This document shows positions 1 to 10,860 of a DNA stretch of 64,000 bases, piece by piece. The stretch is taken from positions 2,866,391-2,930,390 of the forward strand of contig NC_034016.1 in the NCBI RefSeq assembly GCF_000346465.2, written 5' to 3'. A program made the position numbers and the translations under genes. The DNA comes from Prunus persica (lineage: Eukaryota; Streptophyta; Magnoliopsida; Rosales; Rosaceae). Under the pieces are notes generated by a model. That model searched no databases. It was not told the DNA's origin and saw only the letters and a list, made by a program, of their open reading frames with translations. Every line of letters starts with the position of its first letter. Position 1 is the first letter of the stretch.

Positions 1-228
1 GAGTTTGTGTTAGGAAATGAATGGCAATTTTGTAATTTAAAAGAAGTAAACCTTTTTGTTATGTAATGAGCTTTGGGTGTGTTTCTAAAGTCCATTTTAT
101 ATAAGATTTTTTCTATAATTTGGGCTTCTATATTGGGTATAATAGTGAATCTCTCTACTTATAAATCCCCTCCCTAATAGCTTGTACTAAAAAAAAGTAA
201 TCAAAATTGATGATCATAACTCTTCTTC
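1..228. other. Left flank, no gene seen
   Basis: AT-rich sequence left of the first CACTA element. No open reading frame, RNA gene or repeat boundary could be supported. The last three bases (TTC, 226-228) are the left target-site copy of the CACTA insertion. Confidence 0.6.
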
Positions 229-242
229 CACTACTACAAAAA
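229..242 (+). repeat. Left terminal inverted repeat of CACTA element 1
   Basis: CACTACTACAAAAA is followed by GTGAAAAAGACGAC. It pairs with the inverted copy at 13685-13698, and similarity continues for about 28 bases with a few mismatches. Confidence 0.93.
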
Positions 243-1275
243 GTGAAAAAGACGACCAGAAAACAACGACGGTCTAAGTGAAAACCGTCGTGGTTTATAA
301 AAAGACGACGGTTCTAAAAACACCGTCGTGTAATACAACCTTAGACAACTAAAAAATGGAGTTTCAAATGGCTGTTCAAAAACAACGACGTACATAATTA
401 AACAACCGACGTCTATTTGAAACAGATTTCCTCAGTGTAAAATCAATGCCAACAAAGAACGGCAGAAGTTATGAATCGACCGACGTAGAAAGTAAAGACG
501 ACGATTTCAATAAAAACTGCCGTTTTTACTCATAAAATAAGACGACGAGGTTTTCGTATAAGACGCCGTATAATTACAAACAAATCCACGGCTTTAAAAT
601 ACAAAATATCGCCGTATTAAATTAATTTACAACGACGGAAAATATAAATATATCGACGTCATTCTCGTATAGTTCTACTACGTTATCTTTAAATCGTACA
701 ATAAAATTTATCGTCGTATTTATTCATTTTATACGTCGTACCTTTAATTTTAACGGTCGTCTTAATAAGAATTTTTGTTAACAATTTTTTTCTTTGATTT
801 TCTTATCCTACGTCGGTAGATCTACTTAATGACAAGAATTGAAATAACCACGACGGTTTATATAGAACACCGCCGACATAATCAGTTTTGTCTGAGATCC
901 CAAGGGTTACGAAATCTTACCAGATGGAACTCTGTTCCACATCATAATCTTAACAGATGACACAGATTTGCAAATATTGCGTCGTGTTAGTTTACAAATT
1001 CTAGAACATTAATTTCCCTCATTTTAAATTTCCTCGGGAAAGAAAAATCTATTTATCACGCTTTGGAATTGAAAACTAAAACTGAAAGAATACGGGGAAA
1101 AAAACTCCATTTATAATTTAAAATTAAAATCCACGTCGGTTGTAGTACACTTAACGACGTTTAACAAAATAATCTACGTCGGTAATTATAAATCTACCGC
1201 CATCGTAACTTAATATAGACGACGAGAAAAGACGACGGTAGAACAGAAAACCGCCGTTGTTTCAGTTTCTTTAAC
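243..1275. repeat. Left subterminal repeat region of CACTA element 1
   Basis: Dozens of short motifs built on ACGACGG, CGTCGT and ACGTCGG occur in both orientations with irregular spacing and AT-rich filler. This is the subterminal array expected inside a CACTA end, where the element's DNA-binding protein acts. No coding sequence is supported here. Confidence 0.8.
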
Positions 1276-1315
1276 ATATCTTTCTGCAGGACTTGTGTAG
1301 TTCAAAGCATTGACA

Positions 1316-1728
1316 ATGTCTTCATCATATCTCCCAGAAACTACTGATTCAATTGCTCATGCTTTAGAGGCCATCTGAAGCCATTTCTATTCTTTATCGC
1401 ATTCTTGAAACCCATCTTCTTCTTCTGAAGCTCTACGGATAAAGGAAGAGGCTATCACAATAAATCCGACGGATCTTCTTAGGCAAGAAAATCAAGCAGA
1501 GGATCAGGCACATCTGATCTTCAGATTTCCCTGAGAAGCGAACTTTCCTTCGACAGCGAGTGGAGGCCAGGCTTGCATCTCTTTTGATGGAAAGCAAGGA
1601 GTATTCAGAAGCACTAAGTGTCCTATCAGGCTTGATCAAGGAAGTGAGAAGGCTAGTTGACAAGCTTCTTCTTGTGGACATATATTTGATGCGAGTAAGC
1701 TCAATTTCTCTTTGAGAAAACATCCAAA
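1316..1728 (+). pseudogene. RPN6: Captured fragment of 26S proteasome subunit RPN6 (PSMD11)
   Basis: From the ATG at 1316 the translation begins MSSSYLPETTDSIAHALEA and continues, after a small deletion, with EAISILYRILE. Further on, KRTFLRQRVEARLASLLME and SKEYSEALSVLSGLIKEVRR are read in frame, followed by a frame-shifted KLNFSLR. These match the N-terminal part of the plant 26S proteasome lid subunit RPN6. RPN6 is a PCI-domain protein that bridges lid and base. Between the recognised blocks, pieces are missing (between the LLRQEN-like and GTSDLQ-like stretches) and small indels shift the frame, so no protein is made. I see no introns, but deletions could hide them. The fragment sits inside the CACTA 5' region in the same orientation as the element's genes. 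The family call is from recognition of the protein, not from a search. Confidence 0.85.
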
Positions 1729-2513
1729 TTATTATCTTTGAGACATGAGAGACTGAGAGAGGAAGAACTTGGAACCTTAAATGTAAACCGAAAATGAATG
1801 AAAGCGACAAATTTATAGAATAAATTTTTAAAACCAACGGCGGTCCTTACAAACAAACCGCCGTTTAAATTGTAAAATCAACGTCGGTATGATCGACGTA
1901 TATTACAGAAATCCACGTCGGTAAATTAATAAAAACGACGTGTTAAATAATATACCATGACGCGAGTTATTACTTATGTACTTTAATTTTTGAGTTTACT
2001 ACGACGGTACCTACAAACTACTATCGTATTTATTTACCACGTCCGAAGTTAAATGTACCGTCGTATTTTGTAATTTATACGTCGTAGTTATATGTAACCG
2101 CCATATTATTTTTTTGAAATGGTTTTATATGTAAGCAACTTTTCGTCTACTTGACTTACACATTTGTTGTTTTTATATTCTTATTTTATTTAAATCTGTC
2201 ATCCAAAAAAGAAACTTTACATATTGCAGAATATTAATTTCCTTCGTTTTAAATTTCCTCCGGAAAAAAAACTCTATTTATAACGCACTGTAATTGAAAA
2301 ATAAACTGAAAGGTCACGGGAAAAAAAATTCTATTCATAATTTAAAAATTAAAATCCACGTCGGTTATATTAAACCTAACGACGTTAAATGAAATGATTC
2401 CACGTCGAATGAAAAATATTGCGTCGTTTTAGTTAAAAACGACGTAGTTAAATGTAACCGCCGTATTATTTTTTTGAAATGGTTTTATATGTAAGCAACT
2501 TTTCGACTTACAC

Positions 2514-2684
2514 ATGCACTGTTTCCAAACCCGATTAAAAATTTCAATCTCCCAGAGAAACCTTTTCGTCTTTTTTCCTTGTCAGAGCATTGTCAGAGTT
2601 TCTCATCGTCTTCCTCTCGTCTTCTTCGTCGTCTCTGAACTTAAACATCGATCATCTTCCTCTTGCTTTCATTGCACGCAAAAG
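2514..2684 (+). other. Probable 5' untranslated exon of the Transposase_24-Ulp1 gene
   Basis: A CT-rich stretch ends in AAAG|GTAAGC (donor at 2685). A TTGCAG acceptor lies near 2965-2970 and a second CTTGCAG acceptor at about 3270, just before the ATG at 3284. The arrangement suggests a leader with one or two introns. The 5' end of the exon is not visible; 2514 is only where the pyrimidine-rich leader-like sequence starts. Confidence 0.4.
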
Positions 2685-3283
2685 GTAAGCTTTCATTTTC
2701 ACTATTTTGGTTACTGTTTTGCATGCTCATACGTTTTTTGTTTGAAAAATCTTTTTACCTTTTTTCTGGCCAAAATCATTTTACTTCTTTCCAAGTTTGA
2801 TAAAATATACAGACAAAGAGAGAAAGTTTCCAACTTTGAAGACAACTACATCAACTAAATAAGACGACGGTAGACCACGACGGTTCGTCAGTTGTTCTAG
2901 CGTCGTCTGAAAATTGACAAAGTTGTTTTTAAAATAATAGTCTTTTTTTATATGCTTGTTTAATTGCAGGTTTGATTTCGCTGAACAATGGTTTTTGTTT
3001 TTCCCTTATTTGATAAAATATAAAGAAAAAGAAACTAGGGTTGGTATCTAATATAGACGATAAAATATAAATAATAGTTTACCACGACGGTGTATTACTA
3101 TTGACGTCGTGTGAACATATATACCACGACGTTATATAAATAATGGTTTTAAACATTTATTACGTCTGAGATTATTTCATTGCGTCGTCTAAAATCATAT
3201 CATACGTCGTATTTTTTTAATACCGTCGTTTGTGTTCTTAATGTTTTCCTGAAATATTTTCACTTGCAGTTTTGTCTGTTAAA

Positions 3284-6200
3284 ATGGTTTCTCAACAACA
3301 AACTAAGGATTCTGGCTCCAAGAAGCTTGGAATGGTAGCTCCTCAAGATAAGTCTTCGAAGGAGATGAAGTCTTCGAAGAAGATGAAGTTTGCTTCATCA
3401 TCTGCTGAGACAGAACAAACCAGCCAGACAACAATCTCAGATGATTCAAAGACTGGTCGAGGTATGAGCACAATGCCTCGTGTTGTGAAGAGAAAGCTTC
3501 AGAAACTGAGGCCAATTGTTGAGTACAATAAAAGGGGGAAAGGTGTTGGCCAAGCACATATTGAGATGCAGTCGTATATTGGTGTGTTGGCACGCTCCAG
3601 GATCCCACTTGTGGACAAGAAATGGTCCCAAATCCCCAAGGATATAAAGGAGCAGATTTGGGAAGCAGTTGACATGGCTTTTGTCGTAGGCCAAGGGGGC
3701 AAGACCTCTGTTTTAGCTTCTGCTTCCAAGAAATGGAAGGATTTCAAGTCTACACTAACGAGGCATTATATCCTTCCATACACCAATGACAGGGAGAAAT
3801 TAAGCCAACCCCCTGAAACATATAAATTCATAGAGAAATCACAATGGGATGCCTTTGTAGCTTCAAGGCTATCCAAAGATTTTGAGTCTGTGCATTCTCA
3901 ACATGCACAGATTAGGGAGAAACTCGAGTACAATCATCGATTGTCTCGAAAAGGATATGCTGGATTGGAGGATCAATTGGAGGAAACCATGCCTGGGGTA
4001 GAAATTGATCGATCTACCTTATGGAAGAGAGCTAGACAGGACAAACATGGTAACATCCCTGATCCAAAGGTGGCAGAGAAAGCAAAATTAATTGTAAGCC
4101 TACTATCACTCTGTTTTAAATTTTTATTAAACTGTGAATTATTCTTATTACGTCGTATGTTATATTTTTCGTCGTGTGAATGATATTACCACGTCGAAAA
4201 GTTTTTAAAAACGTCGTTAAAGGTCTAAATAGGAATCACTACTATGTTTTCTGTAATTACAGCATAAGACGTCGGTGGTTCATTTTCGCGTCGTGTGAAT
4301 GATATTACCACGTCGAAAATTTTTTAAAAACGTCGTTAACGGTCTAAATAGGAATCACTACTCTGTTATCTTTAATTATAGCATAAGACGTCGGTTGTTT
4401 ATTCATTTCGTCGTTTTAAATAAATAACCACGTCGGTATAACTACCGTCGTGATAAGTTATAATAACGTCGGTTTATACGTTATTGCGTCGTGTGAAATT
4501 ATATAATACGTCGTTTGTACATAAATAACCGTCGTGTGTTTTTTTGTTTATCTTTTTTTAGGATGAATTGCAGAAACAAGTCTCGGAAGGCAAAGTCAGA
4601 GTAGATGGCAGCAATGATGTGCTGACCATGGCTTTGGGCCCCGAGCATCCAGGCAGACTGAGGGGAGTTGGTGCTGGTGTTTCCCCAAGGCAATATTTCA
4701 ATTTGCCCAAACCACAGAGGGTGAGCTTTGACGACCGTTTGAAGGACAGTTTAAGAGTTCTCCTTCAAGAAGAGACTAAAAAGATGGAGGCTAAGGCAAG
4801 GGAAGAGGCCTTAAGGATGGAGGCTAGGACAAAACAATTGGTAGAGGCTGAGAGGGAGCATTTCCTGAGTCAGCTTTCCCAATTAATTCCCAATTTTGAT
4901 CCAAGCATGCTTAAACCAAGAATTAGCCAAAGCCCCAAAAATCCAATGTCTGACAAAGCTAGCTGCTCTGGAGGTGATGTGAGATCCCTACATTTGGAGG
5001 ATGATACTGCCAAAATGGGGAAACATCAGCCAGATGAAGAGAAGGAAGAAGAAAAAAGAGATGAAGAGAAGGAAGAAGAAAAGGAGAAAGAAGATGAAGA
5101 AAAGCATGACGACAAGGTATGTTCACATAACTTTGCCTTTTTTATTTGTTTTTCAAAATTTCAGACGTCGATATTTTTATTTAATCCGTCGTTTGTTTAA
5201 AACTTAGACGGCGGAATTTTTTTAAGACGTAATAAAATATTTAAACGACGGTTTTTGCACCGTCGTTTAAATGGTTTCAGACGACGCTTTATTCATAAAA
5301 CCGTCGTCTTTATTGAATTACCACGACAGTTTTTTCACCGTCGTTTAAATACTTTTAAGACGACGTTTTATTACTTAAACCGTCGTCTTTATTGAATTAC
5401 CACGTCATTTTTTTTATTTCTTTAAACAGGTTATTGAAGTTGGTGCTTATTCAAATATGGAGGCGCCATCTTCTTTAAAAACCCTTTGTCGTTTTGTGGA
5501 AACGACACTCCTGCCTGAGGATAAGACACTCCAATTTACAATTGATAAGGAGGTGTTTGGTGGTGAGCGCGATACCTTCCTCCTGCCTGAAGATATTACA
5601 CAATTTGCAGGCATGGAAGAAATTGGAGCTACTGTATTGGCTGTATATATGAGGTTTGTACTTCTAAAATAATACCTCGTTGGTTTATATATTGCGTCGT
5701 CTTAACTAACTAACCACGTCGTCTTAACTAACTACCGTCGTGATAAATATATTATAACGTCCTCATCTATTTCAGTACGTCGTGTGAAATATTATAATAC
5801 GTCGTTTTTTTATACATAACCGTCGTGTTTGTTTGTGCTGACTTGTTTATATTATTTTATGTATTTAGGTACTTACACGATGTTTTGAAACAAGCCAATA
5901 TGTGCAGCATGGTTGGCTTTATTGACCCTGCTACAATTAGTGCCAACTCTGGCACAATAACTGAAAGATCACGACTGGTAGCAGCTCGACTTCAGAAGAC
6001 AGACGGTGAACAGCTTTTCATGATGCCTTACAATCCAGGGTTAGTCTCCTTAGGATTTTGTTTTTATGATTTTCAATAAATGACAGCTTATAAACTAACC
6101 ACGTCGGTGTTTTATTTTATTTAGTCGTTTGAAACTACTAACCACGTCGGTATTTATTTGTCGTCGTGATAAATATATAATGTCGTCGTTATCTACTTTA

Positions 6201-6828
6201 TTTCGTCGTGTGAAATACTATAATACGTCGTTTTTGTAAATAACCGTCGTTTTTATATTAATTTTGTGCAGCCGTCATTGGATCCTGCTGATTGTAAGAG
6301 CAAAGAAGGAGACCGTCTATTTTCTGGATCCTCTGCCAGGTCATCGTGTGGTCGACGAAGAGGCGAAAAACATCGTGAACAGTGCTTTAAAAATATATAA
6401 TACCCACATAGGCCGAGCAGGACGTAAAAATGTAATTTGGAAAACTCTCTCAGGCACACCAAAGCAACCCAGCAATGTCGAATGCGGGTATTATGTGATG
6501 CGCTTCATGAGGGACATCATCATGGATCCTTCCTTGGGGTTTGAGAATAAGGTAAGAAGAAATTACCTTCATACATTTCACGTCGTTTTTTGTATTATCA
6601 ACGACGGTCATGTAAAATTAACGTCGTTGAATGGATATACTACGTCGGTTATGAAAAATATCGTCGTCTGTGATTGAATTTCTTTTTATTTATAAACCCT
6701 AATAGTCATTGTTTATGCAGTATGCCAAGGGAAACCAGGAAGCTTCATACCCCCAAGAAGCCATTGATGAAGTCCGGAATGAATGGGCAGAGTTTGTTTT
6801 CCAAATTATTAAACAGGGCAATTATTGA
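3284..6828 (+). CDS. Transposase_24 (Ptta/En/Spm) - Ulp1 cysteine protease fusion protein of CACTA element
   Basis: Six exons join in frame with GT-AG borders: 3284-4093, 4562-5116, 5430-5653, 5869-6039, 6272-6551 and 6721-6828. They give about 715 residues. I chose the ATG at 3284 because it directly follows an intron acceptor. Residues about 115-265 resemble the plant Transposase_24 domain (IWEAV..., KKWKDFKSTL, SQWDAFV, LWKRAR). Residues about 330-360 form a charged helix, and 420-455 are an acidic Glu/Lys tract. The C-terminal third is a Ulp1/SENP-type peptidase (C48): His in GRHWILLIV (about 589), Asp in VYFLDPL (about 606), Gln in PKQPS (about 652) and Cys in VECGYYVMRFM (about 658). 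The catalytic set is complete and I see no stop or frameshift. Ulp1 enzymes process SUMO or related modifiers; this one's substrate is unknown. Introns contain the element's own ACGACGG motifs. Confidence 0.88.
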
Positions 6829-7183
6829 ACACTTGATATTTATGTATAATGTACAAATTTTCTCTATAATATGTAATGTAAAAATTTGTTGAGGTTTTCT
6901 TAAATTAAAAAAAAAACAAACATACAAATTGCTTAACCGACGTGTAATACTTTTCCAACGACCTAATAAAGTCACAAACCGTCGTATTTTGTTGTTTCGT
7001 GTTTTAAACAATTACGACGTAAAAATATAGTTAGACGACGTTCTTTGAACAATTGAGTCGTTTATGGTTTACAACATCTTCAATTTCTTAAGGGTTCAGG
7101 GTATCATCGACGACGTTTATGTAACGACAGCGGTTAAGTCGTTGATATATATATTTTACGTCGTATAGTTAAATAGCCGCCAT
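6829..7183. other. 3' flank of the Ulp1 gene with subterminal-type motifs
   Basis: AT-rich sequence with scattered CGACG motifs follows the stop codon. No gene is supported. It runs into the 627-bp tandem repeat. Confidence 0.5.
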
Positions 7184-9690
7184 GGTTTCTCATTTTAACG
7201 ACGTCATTTTAACGACTTAGTAGTCTATTACAATTTACAACGTCTACAATTTATTAACACCGACGTGGTTTGTTGTTGTGGTAAGAATATTTTATTATTT
7301 TTATATCAAAATATTCAAAATAAATTTAAAATAAATCAGAAAATTGAAAAGTCAACTCCTATGAAGTCATTGATATATTTTCTTCCACATAAACCTTGAA
7401 AAAATTCATTTTGAATAACAAAAATTTAAAATGACCATCCAAAACAAAATTGTTTTGATGAGTCATAAAATCACTTCTAGTTTTATGGTTTAGGGTTTAG
7501 AGTCTAGGGTTTAGAGATTAGGGTTGTTATTTATTGGGGTTTATTTTTAAAGTATAATTTTTGGGTAGTCTAGGGTATATGTTAGGCTTTAAAACCATAA
7601 AACCTTTTATAAACTTAATTTTTTAAATTGTATAATTTAATTTTATGGGTTTAGGGTATTAATTTTTAACGACGGTGGTTGGGTCGTGGAATACATATTT
7701 TACGTCGTACAGTAAAACATACGACATGGTTTACGCTTTAAACGACGTCATTTTAATATGTAAGTCGGTTTATATAATTTACAACGTTTTTAATTTCTTA
7801 ACACCGACGTGGTTTCTCATTTTAACGACGTCATTTTAACGACTTAGTAGTCTATTACAATTTACAACGTCTACAATTTATTTAACACCGACGTGGTTTG
7901 TTGTATGGTAAGAATATTTTATTATTTTTATATCAAAATATTCAAAATAAATATAAAATAAATCAGATAATTGAAAAGTCAACTCCTATGAAGTCATTGA
8001 TATATTTTCTTCCACATAAACCTTGAAAAAATTCATTTTGAATAACAAAAATTTAAAATGACCATCCAAAACAAAATTGTTTTGATGAGTCATAAAATCA
8101 CTTCTAGTTTTATGGTTTAGGGTTTAGAGTCTAGGGTTTAGAGATTAGGGTTGTTATTTATTGGGGTTTATTTTTAAAGTATAATTTTTGGGTAGTCTAG
8201 GGTATATGTTAGGCTTTAAAACCATAAAACCTTTTATAAACTTAATTTTTTAAATTGTATAATTTAATTTTATGGGTTTAGGGTATTAATTTTTAACGAC
8301 GGTGGTTGGGTCGTGGAATACATATTTTACGTCGTACAGTAAAACATACGACATGGTTTACGCTTTAAACGACGTCATTTTAATATGTAAGTCGGTTTAT
8401 ATAATTTACAACGTTTTTAATTTCTTAACACCGACGTGGTTTCTCATTTTAACGACGTCATTTTAACGACTTAGTAGTCTATTACAATTTACAACGTCTA
8501 CAATTTATTTAACACCGACGTGGTTTGTTGTATGGTAAGAATATTTTATTATTTTTATATCAAAATATTCAAAATAAATATAAAATAAATCAGAAAATTG
8601 AAAAGTCAACTCCTATGAAGTCATTGATATATTTTCTTCCACATAAACCTTGAAAAAATTCATTTTGAATAACAAAAATTTAAAATGACCATCCAAAACA
8701 AAATTGTTTTGATGAGTCATAAAATCACTTCTAGTTTTATGGTTTAGGGTTTAGAGTCTAGGGTTTAGAGATTAGGGTTGTTATTTATTGGGGTTTATTT
8801 TTAAAGTATAATTTTTGGGTAGTCTAGGGTATATGTAGGCTTTAAAACCATAAAACCTTTTATAAACTTAATTTTTAAATTGTATAATTTAATTTTATGG
8901 GTTTAGGGTATTAATTTTTAACGACGGTGGTTGGGTCGTGGAATACATATTTTACGTCGTACAGTAAAACATACGACATGGTTTACGCTTTAAACGACGT
9001 CATTTTAATATGTAAGTCGGTTTATATAATTTACAACGTTTTTAATTTCTTAACACCGACGTGGTTTCTCATTTTAACGACGTCATTTTAACGACTTAGT
9101 AGTCTATTACAATTTACAACGTCTACAATTTATTTAACACCGACGTGGTTTGTTGTATGGTAAGAATATTTTATTATTTTTATATCAAAATATTCAAAAT
9201 AAATATAAAATAAATCAGAAAATTGAAAAGTCAACTCCTATGAAGTCATTGATATATTTTCTTCCACATAAACCTTGAAAAAATTCATTTTGAATAACAA
9301 AAATTTAAAATGACCATCCAAAACAAAATTGTTTTGATGAGTCATAAAATCACTTCTAGTTTAATGGTTTAGGGTTTAGAGTCTAGGGTTTAGAGATTAG
9401 TGTTGTTATTTATTGGGGTTTATTTTTAAAGTATAATTTTTGGGTAGTCTATGTTATATGTTAGGCTTTAAAACCATAAAACCTTTTATAAACTTAATTT
9501 TTTAAATTGTATAATTTAATTTTATGGGTTTAGTGTATTAATTTTTAACGACGGTGGTTGGGTCGTGGAATACATATTTTACGTCGTACAGTAAAACATA
9601 CGACATGGTTTACGCTTTAAACGACGTTATTTTAATATGTAAGTCGGTTTATATAATTTACAACGTCTTTAATTTCTTAACACCGACGTG
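7184..9690. repeat. Tandem repeat, about 627 bp x 4, inside CACTA element 1
   Basis: The anchor GGTTTCTCATTTTAACGACG recurs at 7184, 7811, 8438 and 9063, and a variant starts at 9690. The spacings are 627, 627, 625 and 627 bases. Copies are almost identical. Each contains CGACG transposon motifs at its borders and a stretch of degenerate telomere-like GGTTTAGGGTTTAGAG repeats in the middle. No coding capacity is visible. High copy identity suggests recent amplification or homogenisation. It lies between the two genes of the element. Confidence 0.93.
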
Positions 9691-10143
9691 GTTTTTCAGT
9701 CGTCGTTATATAAAAAATTCAAAATAAATTTAAAATTAATCCGAAAAATGAACGGCCTTACGTTCTTAATCCGAAAAATGAAGTTTCCGTCGTGGAATAT
9801 TAAATTTACGTCGGTACTTGTAGAACTTTCGCCTTGGTTTTTCTTTCGACGTTTTATAACGCGCGCGCTCTAAAAATTTTCGCGCGACCTAAATTTTTTT
9901 AGATTTGGCTCTTAGTCTTATACTTTGATCCCTGAAACCTAAAATTTCAGATTTCACGCGACATAACATTTCGCTCTCTCACTTCTGCTCTAATTAAAAG
10001 TTGCACTCTCCAGGCTCGTCGAATCTGTGAGCTCGTCCAACCTGTAAGTACAAACCCTATCTTCCCCTTGTAAATTCATTGAATGATATTAGGTTGTTTT
10101 GTTAAAGGGTTTTAGGTATATGCTTTGCGATCTGTTAATAATG

Positions 10144-10376
10144 TGCTTATAGGTATGGGTTCATGGATTTTCTGTTTAATGGGTTCATGACAAGATCAAA
10201 TAAAGGTGTACTTTTGCTGGAAATCAACACAAAAAGACACATCACCAACTTCCAAATGATTTCCAGCAAAAGGACACCTTTATTTGATCTTGTCATTTTC
10301 CGCTCTGGAGAAGGTGCAAAGTGCACCAATGCTTATAGGTATGGGTTCATGGATTTTCTGTTTAATGGGTTCATGG
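10144..10376. repeat. Fold-back (38-bp arms) flanked by a 46-bp direct repeat
   Basis: Arms 10189-10226 and 10257-10294 are inverted copies with one mismatch and a 30-base loop. They are bracketed by two copies (10144 and 10330) of a 46-base segment containing GGTATGGGTTCATGG. The structure lies in the leader or first intron region upstream of the deleted TNP2 gene. It could be a rearrangement scar or a hairpin transcript; no transposon ends are recognisable. Confidence 0.8.
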
Positions 10377-10860
10377 ATTACATTATCTGTTATGTTGAAT
10401 TGGGAATGGATTTAATTTTGTCGTATCTTTTAATCACCCTATGTTATGTTGAATTGGGAATGGATTTATTGTTTTCATGCTTGGTTTCATGTATATGTTG
10501 GTCTCTTGCTTGGTTTCATATATACGTTGTGTCTCTAATGGGTTTTGTGTTCTGAAAATAAACTGAGACACGACGAATTTTAAGGCGTACGACGACGATT
10601 ACACGACGGTGTTTTTAAACTACCGTCGTTGTATTACTTATACACGACGGTTTTTTCATAAACCGTCGTTTGTATTACGTATAATAGACGACGTCTGTTG
10701 AAAATCCGTCGTCTATATATGCCAAATACGTCTGTTTTTGATTAAAACCCGTCGTCTCTGTTGTTTATTACTTGCGATTAGATCATTGTATAATCTGCTA
10801 TAGTGATGGTCATTGCCTGTATTTTCACTTTATTATAGATAATAGGTTATAGTGTCGGAG

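Noticed and set aside
1433..1837. 134-codon minus-strand frame
   Set aside because: It is antisense to the RPN6 fragment and runs into subterminal repeats; no domain.
7480..9420. Interstitial telomere sequence
   Set aside because: The TTTAGGG-like stretches are short and degenerate and repeat with the 627-bp unit; they do not form a telomere tract.
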